In this document: positions 43,822 through 53,235 of the stretch, one piece after another | Position numbering within the stretch: position 1 is the first letter of the stretch | Layout of the letters: each line of letters starts with the position of its first letter | From: Gracilibacillus oryzae | GTDB lineage: Bacteria > Bacillota > Bacilli > Bacillales > Amphibacillaceae | Length of the DNA: 64,000 nt | Assembly (NCBI RefSeq): GCF_009498735.1 | Contig: NZ_ML762424.1 | Location: 268,441-332,440 of the forward strand | Direction: 5' to 3' | Position numbers and translations under genes: made by a program | The notes under the pieces: generated by a model | Database searches by the model: none | What the model saw: only the letters and a program-made list of their open reading frames with translations | What the model was told of the DNA's origin: nothing

Positions 43822-43858
43822 AGGATAAAAGAGAGTATAGTCAATATACTCTCTTTCC
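43822..43858 (-). terminator. Partial terminator (attenuator) between oppA and oppB
   Basis: AAAGAGAGTATA...TATACTCTCTTTT on the minus strand with only a short T-run. It is likely a read-through hairpin that keeps OppA in excess. Confidence 0.65.
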
Positions 43859-43868
43859 CTTAGTTACC

Positions 43869-45572
43869 TTATTTTTGAATATCTGCATATTTAAAGCTGT
43901 AATTATTTGAGAAAGGATTTAATTGATCTAACCCTTTTACATAATTCTTAGCAAGCACTGATGTTTTTCTTTGCAGGATTGGTGCTATTGCAGCATCCTC
44001 TAACAGAATTTGTTCCGCTTGTTGTAATGCTTCAAATCTTTCAGCTGGTTGAAGTGCTAATTCAGTTTTCGCTGCTTTAACAAGTGCATCATATTCTTCG
44101 TTTGAATATCCAACATCATTGTTTTCTCCACCAGTTACAAAAATGTCAATAAATGAAACAGCATCTTTATAATCTGGGATCCAGCCTGAAACTGCTAATT
44201 CATAATTCTTTTCACGCATTAAATCTAATTGCTGTGCCCAAGGAACATTTACAGTTTCAATTGATAATCCTTCTAAGTTTTTCTCTAATTCAGTTTTCAT
44301 CACTTCACTGATACTTTTAGCAACATCTGTATCACCACTTAGGAAGCTTAATGTTACTTCTTCAAAGCCTAGCTCTTCTTTTGCTTTTGTCCAATATTCT
44401 TTTGCTGCCTCTACGTCATAAGCAAGCAGGTCACTGCCTTGCTGGAAGTCTTCTCCTGTTTCCGGGTGTTCCACAAACTCTGCTGGAACAAAGTAGTTCG
44501 CAGGGATAGAATCATTTCCATAAACAACATCGATATAAGCTTGTTTATCAAAAGCCTTCGCTAATGCCATACGGAAATTGTAGTTTTGCATATATTCACT
44601 TTTCTCAGCTGATTCTTGGTTCATTTTCATATAGAAAGTAGATGCTTCACTTAATGAACCAAACTCTGGACTTGTCTGATTATCCTTCACCTGGGAACCG
44701 GACAATGTTACTCTGTCTATGTTTCCAGTTTCGTAATTAGATAATCTTGTATCAGCATCTTTCAATACTTTTACTGAAATACCGTCTAATGCTACATTTT
44801 CTGCATCCCAGTATGTTTCGTTTTTCACTAATTCCCAGCCTTCTTCTGCTTTCCAGCTAGTCATTTTGTAAGGACCATTTGCTAGAATGCTGTCAGGAGT
44901 TAATGAGAAATTATCTCCTTGCTCTTCGACAAACTCTTTATGAGCTGGTAAGAAGTTTGAGTTAATAACATAAGAATCAAAGTATGGAACTGGTGTTTCT
45001 AACTCTACTACAAATGTATAATCATCTGGCGCACTAACACCAAGCTCTTCTGGTGCTAATTCCTCAGCAAAAATTTGCTCTGCATTTTTAATTTTGCCGC
45101 TCATTAAGTAATTTCCATAAAAAGATCCATTAGCAGGATTTGCAGCACGCTGCCAGCCATAAACAAAATCTTGTGCTGTAACTGGATCTCCATTTGCCCA
45201 TGTTGCATCTTCACGCAAATGGAATGTATATGTTAAACCGTCTTCACTAACTTCAGTTTCTTCTTTCTTCGCAATACCTGATACAATTTCTCCACCTGGT
45301 GCCTGACGGTATAATCCTTCATAAACTGTATCAATCCATTGTGTTGAAACGTTGTCTTCAGTCATAATTGGGTCCATTGTCGGAATATCTGAAGTAGCAG
45401 AAATTCTTAACACTTTTTCTCCCTGTGTTTCTGAAGTTTCTGTCGTTTCTTCACCTTCACTGCTCTGCTCTTGTTCTTCTGTATTGTTATCGGTTCCACC
45501 AGTGGAACAAGCAGCCAATGTAATTGCTACCAATGAAACAAGCAAGAACAACAACCAATTTTTATTCTTCAT
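43869..45572 (-). CDS. oppA: Oligopeptide-binding lipoprotein OppA
   Basis: The 567-residue protein has a lipoprotein signal with LAAC (Cys22). An acidic Glu/Ser/Thr linker (about 28-50) follows, then the SBP family 5 fold (LRISATSDIPTMDPIMTEDN; FVYGWQRAANP). It captures peptides for OppBCDF. AGGAGGAGCGCTAA precedes the ATG. It is the first gene of oppABCDF. Confidence 0.95.
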   Translation of the reverse strand: MKNKNWLLFLLVSLVAITLAACSTGGTDNNTEEQEQSSEGEETTETSETQGEKVLRISATSDIPTMDPIMTEDNVSTQWIDTVYEGLYRQAPGGEIVSGIAKKEETEVSEDGLTYTFHLREDATWANGDPVTAQDFVYGWQRAANPANGSFYGNYLMSGKIKNAEQIFAEELAPEELGVSAPDDYTFVVELETPVPYFDSYVINSNFLPAHKEFVEEQGDNFSLTPDSILANGPYKMTSWKAEEGWELVKNETYWDAENVALDGISVKVLKDADTRLSNYETGNIDRVTLSGSQVKDNQTSPEFGSLSEASTFYMKMNQESAEKSEYMQNYNFRMALAKAFDKQAYIDVVYGNDSIPANYFVPAEFVEHPETGEDFQQGSDLLAYDVEAAKEYWTKAKEELGFEEVTLSFLSGDTDVAKSISEVMKTELEKNLEGLSIETVNVPWAQQLDLMREKNYELAVSGWIPDYKDAVSFIDIFVTGGENNDVGYSNEEYDALVKAAKTELALQPAERFEALQQAEQILLEDAAIAPILQRKTSVLAKNYVKGLDQLNPFSNNYSFKYADIQK

Positions 45573-45823
45573 TTAGCGCTCCTCCTAAAGATATGTTAAT
45601 ATTCTGTAAAGTTATTGTTAACTTTAAAAGTATTATACAGCCTACTTATAGACTATTCGACACTTTTTTTAATTTTCCACCAAAAACAAATCATTATACC
45701 TAGTATAATTGAACAATATTACCTAATTATCTTGAAGTCGAGAGAATATTCTTACAATTCAGATTTTTCTAACAATTGTTATTTCGACTTTCTTCATGGA
45801 TAATAAGTTATGGAGGGATCAAT

Positions 45824-46180
45824 GTGAAATATCATTTACCAGTTTTTATTGTTAATTGTTTAGTATGTCTAATTTTGAATATCTTACTATATAAAGAAAT
45901 AACAATCGTTCATAATATTAATATTTCTTTTTATCTATCAGGGTTATATTTAGGTGCAGGCTTATTACTCTTCGTTATTTCAAGAGGATTCTTTGATATA
46001 ACAGCGAGCAGTTTTAAAAAAGTGTTTACAAGGACAAATAAACAACAGCAGTGGCAGGACCAATGGCAAGACAATCGCAAACCGTCTGAAAAGATAAATA
46101 TAAATGTAATAAAGTTCTTTTTGGTGCAAGGCGGGTTAATGTTTTTGGTTATGGTGGTTTTGCTAGTAATTTATTTTTAA
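45824..46180 (+). CDS. DUF3899-type membrane protein
   Basis: The 118-residue protein has two N-terminal and one C-terminal helices with a polar Gln/Lys-rich loop; the central SGLYLGAGLLLFVISRGFFDI is typical of DUF3899. The GTG at 45824 follows TATGGAGGGATCAAT. It is divergent from oppA and is the last recognisable core-region gene before the T-box leader. Confidence 0.75.
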   Translation: MKYHLPVFIVNCLVCLILNILLYKEITIVHNINISFYLSGLYLGAGLLLFVISRGFFDITASSFKKVFTRTNKQQQWQDQWQDNRKPSEKININVIKFFLVQGGLMFLVMVVLLVIYF

Positions 46181-46185
46181 TTGAC

Positions 46186-46520
46186 TTGAAAAAAGTTGCG
46201 TGATTCTATATAATTCAATCATTATCATAATTATTTGAAAATAAAAAGTGGAGTACTTCTTATCCCCTGGTTAAAGAGAGCCTATGGCTGCTGTGAATAG
46301 GTACCATGATAAAGAAGGAATTGGGTCTTTTTCGAAACATTTTCAATGTGTGACTGGGCATTAACCAGTTTTTAAAGTGATCACATATTTTTGTGATAAC
46401 AAGGGTGGCACCGCGGGGCATGTGTCACGAAACCACAATACATTTCAATTAAAGAAGATAATTTGGATTACATTATTATAGAATTTACAATGAGAAGCGG
46501 GTGATTAGAACCTGCTTTTT
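46186..46520 (+). promoter_or_regulatory. T-box leader (probable trpS type), disconnected from any aminoacyl-tRNA synthetase
   Basis: The promoter is TTGAAA (46186-46191), 17 bp, TATAAT (46209-46214). The leader has the AGAGAG motif (46275-46280), the Stem I distal hairpin CCTATGGC...GAATAGG, GGAATTGGGTC with a likely UGG (Trp) specifier, and the T-box AAGGGTGGCACCGCGG at 46401-46416. The usual terminator partner of the T-box is missing; a hairpin AGCGGGT...ACCTGCT with T-run (46496-46520) lies 80 bases further on. In B. subtilis trpS is divergent from oppA. Here no trpS follows. Confidence 0.88.
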
Positions 46521-46664
46521 TTATATAATTATCCTGTGAAACGTTCACTGGTTATACCATTGCAATATTTATCAATAATTTTAACAAATGAAGATGCGGT
46601 CTTTTTAAATTCTTGATATACTCCTTATGAAATTAGAAAAACGGAATTATAAGGAGGAGATGAT

Positions 46665-47069
46665 ATGAAAAAACACAAAGCAGTTGCTTATTTTGCAACT
46701 GAAGGGCATCAGCCTGCAAGTATCTTTTATGATGGGATTATTGACTATTGTGAATGGGAAAAGGAACAAACAGATGGTTATGAAGATATTGAACTAGTAG
46801 CAATCTTTCATGATTTAAACAAGAAGGATGATTGTGATGATTTACCGGCATGGGAACAATTTATTACTTTTCTTGTTGTAAATAAGGACGTAACTAGAGT
46901 GCTGTTACCTGTAACTCAAGGGGGGATAAAATTTGATGGGGCTGATTGCCTTTTAGATTTGAGTGAATTTATTGATATACCCCCATTTAGAAATTGGTTT
47001 ATTAATGACTATAATGATCCTGATAATGGGGGTCCCATAGAAATAGAGGACGATGATTTACCATTTTAA
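46665..47069 (+). CDS. Small accessory protein, remote serine-recombinase-N-domain resemblance
   Basis: The 134-residue acidic protein starts KAVAYFATEGHQPASIFYDG, followed by a helix and a strand (ELVAIFHDLNKK). The layout mirrors the start of serine recombinases (KAVGYxRVS...WELVxIYxD) but no catalytic Ser is present. The C-terminus is very acidic (IEIEDDDLPF). AAGGAGGAGATGAT precedes the ATG. It is the first gene after the orphan T-box and ends with a strong terminator. Confidence 0.7.
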   Translation: MKKHKAVAYFATEGHQPASIFYDGIIDYCEWEKEQTDGYEDIELVAIFHDLNKKDDCDDLPAWEQFITFLVVNKDVTRVLLPVTQGGIKFDGADCLLDLSEFIDIPPFRNWFINDYNDPDNGGPIEIEDDDLPF

Positions 47070-47115
47070 ATCAGTGGCCAATAGCAAAGAAGCGGGGAAT
47101 AATGGCAAAGTTTTT

Positions 47116-47157
47116 GGAGGTATCAATCAGTCTACTAATTGATACCTCCTTTTTTAT
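47116..47157 (+). terminator. Terminator of the 134-aa gene
   Basis: GGAGGTATCAAT...ATTGATACCTCC perfect 12-bp stem followed by a T-run. Confidence 0.9.
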
Positions 47158-47262
47158 TACTAATTGATAACATTTTAACAACTGATTTCACAAAAAAATA
47201 TTGGATATGAACCATTTTTAATTCAGTGTATTGTTATTTTCAATTTATGTTATCAATACCTT

Positions 47263-50200
47263 TTATCTTTGAATCCTTTTTATTCTGTCAATAACCTTTA
47301 ATACTGGCGCATCTCTTACAACTGCTGGAATTACAGGTTCATCGGAAGGTAATATTGCGAGCGAAAGATAACTTTCCTCATCTATCTCCCACGCATTTAT
47401 TATTTCAATTTCGTTCTTTAAAATATTTAATTCCTTATTCATAGATAAAGATTTATTCTCATTAAACGAACTGGGAAACATTATATATTTCCCGACCTTT
47501 TTATATGCTTCAATAAACATGTTTAGGTTGACATGATCACTTGGTTCCATTGTTATAATACGTGCTGGACTCATTATTAAATTATTAGACGTTAAATTAT
47601 TCGTTCTTATTAAAGTTTCATTAGCGGTAAATAGAACCCTATAATCATAAGGCTTATTTCTATTCACCCCTTTTATTATGCCAACCCTAATATTATTCTT
47701 CGTATCAACATTTCCTACTTTCTCAATCCATTCTCTAAATATTTCCTGACCAGCTTTACCATAAGAAAACATTGGTGAAAATACTGGTAAAGGCGAAGAT
47801 TCTCCAGTAAAGTATATCCCCTTCCACTTAGACTGTTCCCATAAAGGTATATTAATAATATCTAAAGTTTCTATATCAGATTGTTTAGTATTTTCTATGT
47901 TAAATTCTTCTTCAGATGGTTTCTCATATTTAACATCAATTGAATCGTTATTCTCTTCTTTTTCTTCATTTATAAGAGTATCTACTATATATATAGGTTG
48001 CTTTCTTTCTAATGCAAATTCTGAGCCATTCTTTTCGACTACACTATTGACCGTAGGTGTTTCTTTACTAAAATATTCAAACACTATTGATGAACTACCT
48101 GTAAAATTGATTGCTCTATCTAAAGCACTGTCTTTTGCAAGCATTTGCTTAACGGCAGTATCAAATGATTCAAGATTAACCATTTCAGCCATTAATTGAA
48201 TTGTTGCATCTTTTATAAACTCTTTTACTTTCATCTGAACATCAGGCGTATTTATTTCCGGATAACTTGAACAAGTTATGAAAAATTCTGGCTTAATACT
48301 ATCTTTAACCCTACTTATTTCTAAGGTGAACTCATCCTGTTCAATATACTTAATTTGCAAATTGATTTCTGGAATAAATGAATGAATTTTATCTACGGTC
48401 CCAGTGGATAGGAAACCTTCAATTGACCCTAATATACTTTCGCCAATTTCAATACAAGGGAAATGAATATCAGAGGAAATATTTATTTTACATCCAATCA
48501 CTTTACTACTTAAAATATAACTATTCCGTGTACCATACCATGGTAATCCTATCAATTGTAATCTAGCCGGTTGATTGTACCACTTAGTTATAAAATCTTC
48601 CATCGCTTCCGTATTATTATTAAAAGAATTGCTAAATTCTTCATCTACATGACCTAAACAATATTTTATAGCTATAGATGAAAATTCTAATGCCCACTCC
48701 TCTAAATAATTCGGAAAATATGAAAGTTTTTTTAAATCATTTAAATCTGTCCTAAATATTTGTATACCCAAAATGAAATCATAATTGTATTCTTGTTCCA
48801 CAATATCTTTCAATTCACTTTCTGGATTATTTGATAAGTACAGATTAATTACAATTTGTTCTAACTTGTAAAACTCTGTTGAGTGAATTAATCTTCCTAA
48901 TTTCAGTTCTATAAACTTTACGCTATTTAAGCTTCCAATAAGCGTAGGATTTACCTCACCTGAATTAAAATACTCATTAATAGACAGATGAAACGCGTTT
49001 AAATAATAACCACGTGCTGCCCAATTTAAGTCTACACTCTCAAACAACTGCCCCATCAATAGTAATGCCCTTGTTAATTCTTTTTTGCTTTCATCTTTAG
49101 TTATTTTTACTATCGCTCTTCCCAAGAATCGAATGGCAGTATATGGTTTTTCTTTCATGAGTTGTTCACTTCGGATTATTAATAATCTTGCTGCCTCAAT
49201 TTCTGATTTTCTCTCCACACTAATTGAAACTAGTAGTTCAAAAAGAGTATCGTAATTTTTCGCCTTTTGATATATTGGAAATTCCGTAATTATTCTTTTT
49301 ATTGTTAAGAAATTAAATTCTAATGAATCTTTCCCTTGCTCTACAATTTCAATGAATTCATCTACTAATAGATTTATATCTCCACCCATAAACAATTTCA
49401 CATTTATATAATTTGCTTTGGCTTGTAAAGCTGCATTAGGCCTTGATGTATCTGAAATGAATTTTTCATATTCTTCTTGTATTGCTGTTGTATGTGCTTC
49501 AAAATTATATTTACTCTTATCACCCTTTGTAATAGTGTGTAAATTCATCCAAAGATTAGTTAACTTTTCCAGATCATAAACATTAGAACTATCAACTACT
49601 AGGGATTCAAAATTATGATATCTTAAGTAAAAATCATCATAATCCATGTACCACCAATACATAGTCCAAGCCCATTGATACAAACATTCCTTTTTCTGAA
49701 CATGTGTTCCGTATCTTTTAATTATATTTTGTGCTCTCTCAAATTTCCCGGAAGTTTCTAAATTTGGAAATTCCAGTTCCCTACTAATTATCGCAGCTTC
49801 TAAAGCCTTTTCTGAAAGTATGTGATAATTACCATTTTCTATATCCTCTTTAATCTGTCCCTCAATGTCATCCAGTCTCTTTTTTTTCGCATAATCTCTA
49901 CTTCCTATTTCATCGGCTTCACTAAATCTATCTGAGATATTAAAACATTCAACTGCAATTTTTTCATGCTTACTACTAAACACTTTCTCAAGTAACCACA
50001 TTTTATCGAGGATCCTGATATTTACTTCATACGTTTTTCTTAGTTCATCTTCAGTATCAGCCCTCTTTTTATCAGATATAAACTGGTTACTCATAAAATA
50101 AATAACACTATATCCCCTACCAGTCCCTACAATTTTTTTGACATCCGATTTTACTTTACTTTTCCAATCTTTCTTTGCACTAATGGCAAAAGCCCATCTT

Positions 50201-50511
50201 TCCTTAGAAGCCTCTCTACCAACGCCACTGTACCAAGACAGTGCAATATCATCTGAAACTGGGTAAGTTTCGGTATCAACTTTACTATCTCCACCACCAG
50301 TAGGACCTGTCTGAATGATTAGATTTGGACAGATTTCTTTTTCAGCTATTTTCCTGCAGAAGTTTTCAAAATCTTTTTCTTGACTCCTACTTGTTAATGT
50401 TTCTAAGTAGTAATCAAACATATCTTTGCTCAAATCAATTTTTCTAGTACTCTTTGAATCTGAAAATTGTTGTGGATGCATTTTCTTATAAAATTCATAT
50501 GGCGTTTTCAT
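47263..50511 (-). CDS. Large protein with nuclease-like N-terminus and helical repeats; defence candidate
   Basis: The 1082-residue soluble protein has no membrane segments. Residues about 30-150 resemble a restriction-endonuclase-like fold: IIQTGPTGGGDSKVDTETYP (Asp in GGD/KVD) and ERWAFAISAKKDWKSKVKSD (Lys pair after a strand), a PD-(D/E)XK-like order although the middle acidic residue is replaced (SAKK). Residues about 200-640 are regular helices, TPR-like. The C-terminal 400 residues are mixed alpha/beta with an acidic linker (about 850-900). It is monocistronic and island-borne. No named defence family is claimed. Confidence 0.7.
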   Translation of the reverse strand: MKTPYEFYKKMHPQQFSDSKSTRKIDLSKDMFDYYLETLTSRSQEKDFENFCRKIAEKEICPNLIIQTGPTGGGDSKVDTETYPVSDDIALSWYSGVGREASKERWAFAISAKKDWKSKVKSDVKKIVGTGRGYSVIYFMSNQFISDKKRADTEDELRKTYEVNIRILDKMWLLEKVFSSKHEKIAVECFNISDRFSEADEIGSRDYAKKKRLDDIEGQIKEDIENGNYHILSEKALEAAIISRELEFPNLETSGKFERAQNIIKRYGTHVQKKECLYQWAWTMYWWYMDYDDFYLRYHNFESLVVDSSNVYDLEKLTNLWMNLHTITKGDKSKYNFEAHTTAIQEEYEKFISDTSRPNAALQAKANYINVKLFMGGDINLLVDEFIEIVEQGKDSLEFNFLTIKRIITEFPIYQKAKNYDTLFELLVSISVERKSEIEAARLLIIRSEQLMKEKPYTAIRFLGRAIVKITKDESKKELTRALLLMGQLFESVDLNWAARGYYLNAFHLSINEYFNSGEVNPTLIGSLNSVKFIELKLGRLIHSTEFYKLEQIVINLYLSNNPESELKDIVEQEYNYDFILGIQIFRTDLNDLKKLSYFPNYLEEWALEFSSIAIKYCLGHVDEEFSNSFNNNTEAMEDFITKWYNQPARLQLIGLPWYGTRNSYILSSKVIGCKINISSDIHFPCIEIGESILGSIEGFLSTGTVDKIHSFIPEINLQIKYIEQDEFTLEISRVKDSIKPEFFITCSSYPEINTPDVQMKVKEFIKDATIQLMAEMVNLESFDTAVKQMLAKDSALDRAINFTGSSSIVFEYFSKETPTVNSVVEKNGSEFALERKQPIYIVDTLINEEKEENNDSIDVKYEKPSEEEFNIENTKQSDIETLDIINIPLWEQSKWKGIYFTGESSPLPVFSPMFSYGKAGQEIFREWIEKVGNVDTKNNIRVGIIKGVNRNKPYDYRVLFTANETLIRTNNLTSNNLIMSPARIITMEPSDHVNLNMFIEAYKKVGKYIMFPSSFNENKSLSMNKELNILKNEIEIINAWEIDEESYLSLAILPSDEPVIPAVVRDAPVLKVIDRIKRIQR

Positions 50512-50869
50512 ACCAGCCCTCCTCTTACTAAAAACTATAATAGTTTTAATGTATAAATGGAAGAAGCAACAAATAAAGATTCAGATAAACCAATATAAAA
50601 AAAGCAAACAAAAAAGACTGCCCTTCCATGCAATCTCCTTGGCTACCTCTCGTATATTACTAAAAAACTTCTTAATCACATGTTTTTTTCAGGTTTAGTA
50701 ACATGAACATTTTACTATTGAAATGTTCCTATTCTTGTGCTAGTTACTTCCTCTTTTATTTTTGAATACATTAGCAATTCTTCTTTTGGTTATTTCCTTT
50801 TTTAACTTGAGGTTGGTCTTACCTCCCTGTATCGACCCACCCAGTTTTTTTATTATAAATAAAATCATT
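50512..50869. other. Intergenic DNA without a supported gene
   Basis: About 358 bp, AT-rich. It holds the promoter of the 1082-aa gene on one side and the 3' end of a small gene on the other. No clear terminator or repeat is seen. Confidence 0.5.
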
Positions 50870-51166
50870 CTAGAGGTTTGAAACAGTGTCCTGCTTTTTT
50901 TGATTTACCATGTAGCCTCCAAAAGCATAGTGAATTGTGATTTCTATATCACTATCTTTGTTCATTGATACCTCCCTAAACATTCTAGCCATCTCAGGTG
51001 TTGGATCTTTGGAAGATTCCTTCTTATCTTCATAGATTTCAACTAGTTCCCAACCTTTCTTATCACATAGCAATTGGAATCCCTGCATAACCTTTTGATG
51101 TTCCTTACTTTTTGCATATTTTTTTATAACTGATACGTAACCTACTGCTTTCATTTTCTTTTTCAT
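50870..51166 (-). CDS. Serine-recombinase-like N-domain protein without catalytic Ser
   Basis: The 98-residue protein reads MKAVGYVSVIKKYAKSKEHQ then KVMQGFQLLCDKKGWELVEI and YEDKK, the beta1-helix-beta2 start of a resolvase. Active recombinases have R-V-S at the position that reads SVI here, so it should be inactive as a recombinase. It ends after about 90 residues, with no DNA-binding domain. The ATG at 51166 follows AGGAGGTCATATAAAA. Its paralogue lies 72 bp upstream. Confidence 0.75.
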   Translation of the reverse strand: MKKKMKAVGYVSVIKKYAKSKEHQKVMQGFQLLCDKKGWELVEIYEDKKESSKDPTPEMARMFREVSMNKDSDIEITIHYAFGGYMVNQKKQDTVSNL

Positions 51167-51238
51167 TTTTATATGACCTCCTGTATTAAAAGGTGTAGCG
51201 TTAATTCGTGACATTATTGCTACACTTCATAGTATTTT

Positions 51239-51583
51239 TTAAGCGTTTTTAAGACTAAGTATGAAAAGTTCCTTTTCTACTTTATCCACAATCTCCAAAT
51301 CTTCCATTAAAACGAAGTCAATCTCATTAGGTCCATAAATCACATACTCTCCGAAACAAAAAATGATTGTGACATCCGCAGAGTTATTGACATTCATATC
51401 AGTAAACAATTTCCTTGATTCCTTCTTAGGACTAGATCTTCGAGTAACCTTATCTTGATAAATTTGAACCAATTCCCAATTATTTCGTTTACATATCTCT
51501 TTTATACCCTCTACAACCAATTGATTAAGTTGACTGTTTACACGGTCTTTTCTTACTTTTATATAGCCAACTGCTTTTTTCAT
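51239..51583 (-). CDS. Serine-recombinase-like N-domain protein without catalytic Ser (paralogue)
   Basis: The 114-residue protein begins MKKAVGYIKVRKDRVNSQLN and continues GIKEICKRNNWELVQIYQDK. The recombinase motif YIRVS is YIKVR, so the nucleophile is missing. A strand segment (ADVTIIFCFGEY) matches the position of the recombinase active-site Asp-Arg region, which is also absent. GAGGAGGAGATTGA precedes the ATG. It is of the same family as 50870-51166. Confidence 0.75.
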   Translation of the reverse strand: MKKAVGYIKVRKDRVNSQLNQLVVEGIKEICKRNNWELVQIYQDKVTRRSSPKKESRKLFTDMNVNNSADVTIIFCFGEYVIYGPNEIDFVLMEDLEIVDKVEKELFILSLKNA

Positions 51584-51627
51584 TCAATCTCCTCCTCGTC
51601 TTTATAGAAATACTTTATTGTGGTAGC

Positions 51628-51651
51628 TCTTACCCACTGTTCTGGGTAAGA
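51628..51651. repeat. Short perfect inverted repeat
   Basis: TCTTACCCA...TGGGTAAGA with a six-base loop, 45 bp upstream of the 51239-51583 gene. There is no T-run. A possible operator. Confidence 0.55.
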
Positions 51652-51843
51652 ACTAAATATTTTATAATCACTATAATTTTTTTACTTCACATTAAAACAA
51701 CCTTGTGGTAACATATGTGATATCAGTAAATATCATTTTGATAATAGGTTATATAGATACGGTAATATCTATATAATTTCAGTTTGACCCTATGGTGACA
51801 TAATGAAGTAGGTCCCATTGCAAAGTTTATGAGATAGTTATCT

Positions 51844-52058
51844 TTACCTTTTTTCCCTAATGAGTTTACAGTATTCCCCATTTGGTTCTGGTTCTTTTCT
51901 GTCAGAATACCTATCCTCATAGATTTTTACCAGTTTTATTTTTTTCGCTTGCAAATCCCTTTAAATCCTTTGAGGACTTGTTGATAATACTCATGATTAC
52001 TTTTAGCAAATTCTTTTTCTACTAAAAAGTAGCCAAACTTTTTAAGTTGTTTTTTCAA
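51844..52058 (-). pseudogene. Frameshifted third copy of the resolvase-like small protein
   Basis: From a TTG at 52058 (ribosome site GGGGAGACAATT) the frame reads KKFGYFLVEKEFAKSNHEYY and GFKGICKRKK, then stops. In the next frame it continues KIKLVKIYEDRYSDRKEPEP and ends at 51844. The join is a run of seven A (CGAAAAAAATAAAAC). The two parts together match the neighbouring paralogues over their length. Confidence 0.75.
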
Positions 52059-52134
52059 AATTGTCTCCCCTTTTTAGGAAAGGCCATACTATAGAATTAG
52101 ATAATAATGACACCCTTTTAAGTTTTCTACTTTA

Positions 52135-52455
52135 TTAGCCCTCTCTAATCATTTCTGAAAAATAATCTTCTATCTTAGCAATTTTATTATGCTTTTCTAG
52201 CCAAGCATATGCCTGATTATTATCCAGTAGAATAATAGTTTCAATTCCCGACGTTGAGTTGCCGCTAGATTCACTATATTTAGTATGTGGTCCTCCTTGG
52301 GCATGTAAGAAGAATTGGCCTGAATTAGATAAATACAGCCCTTCATACAGATGGTTAAAATCACCTAGAAATAATCCGTTAGAGTACTCAGCAACCAATT
52401 TTGCCTTTTCCGTATCATAAATTTTCTTGCTAATAATTTTTTTCAATAAAAACAT
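52135..52455 (-). CDS. Conserved mobile-element small protein, unknown
   Basis: The 106-residue protein has a beta-rich core (GLYLSNSGQFFLHAQGGPHT). I recall proteins with this layout (Y-D-T-x-x-A-K near the start, LYxxxxGxxFL, SKYS, and an AYxWxE C-terminus) from Gram-positive plasmids and integrative elements, without function. It supports an element origin for this block. Confidence 0.7.
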   Translation of the reverse strand: MFLLKKIISKKIYDTEKAKLVAEYSNGLFLGDFNHLYEGLYLSNSGQFFLHAQGGPHTKYSESSGNSTSGIETIILLDNNQAYAWLEKHNKIAKIEDYFSEMIREG

Positions 52456-53235
52456 CCCCTTTCTATATTCTCCTAAAGTAATAAAATTCTGGTAGTTTTA
52501 CCTCCCTCCAAAAATTATTCATCAGAACATGTTTTCGTCTGTTTTGATGTTGATTGCAATTATATAGCACCCTAAAAAACCTTGCAACCCCTATTCTGGC
52601 AGTATTTTAAGGCCAATTTCGTAGATAAAAAAACCAATTATGTTGAATAAAGTGCTTTTATAGCAACCATTTTACTTTAAGCCTTCTGTAGAAAAATCCT
52701 TCATAAATAGCCTAAAAAAAATTTTTCGTAGATAAAAAAATACATTTTTTTCCATTTGGTTTTTTTCGTGTTTATATTGTTTAAATTGCGACATCATACT
52801 GGAGAAGCAGCACCTTTAACCATCGGTATTTTGTCATCGAAGCGAACCTTTCAAAAAGGTCCAAAATATGGCATTTTCTCAGTTTTAGAACTGTTTTAGC
52901 CATTTTATTAATTTAAGACGAATTTCTTCTGGCATATGCTAAGTTCTTATTTTTTTCAATATAAGGGATGATAGTAAAAACTATATGTATAATATGAAAT
53001 TAATTGAAAAAAATAATTGCCTCTGAAAAAAATGAAATAAATGAACGATTAGTAATCATTAATAACTATTAGTTTCATTATTAATAGTTATTATCATAAT
53101 AATCGCTATTACCAATTATAATGAATACTAACAGTTGTAATTTGTAATAATAATTATAATGAATGGAAATGATTAATAAATAATACACAGAATAATGCAA
53201 CCAACTTTTACAAGCTGACTGCATTTTACTATGTA
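52456..53235. other. 780-bp very AT-rich non-coding region, possible replication origin
   Basis: No supported gene. The right half is extremely AT-rich with AATAACTATTA/TAATAGTTATT (11-bp arms around 53060-53095) and AATTATAATGAAT twice. TCGTAGATAAAAAAA occurs near 52619 and again near 52726. A 14-bp hairpin with wobble pairs lies at 53194-53225, just after the primase-helicase gene. Position and composition suggest an origin (inference). Confidence 0.5.

Noticed and set aside
47263-50511. Assigning the large protein to a named defence system
   Set aside because: The N-terminal nuclease-like reading rests on short motifs and one acidic position is not conserved. No named family could be supported without a search.
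51723-51920. 65-aa minus-strand frame
   Set aside because: It is a third frame over the resolvase-like pseudogene and has no ribosome site of its own.
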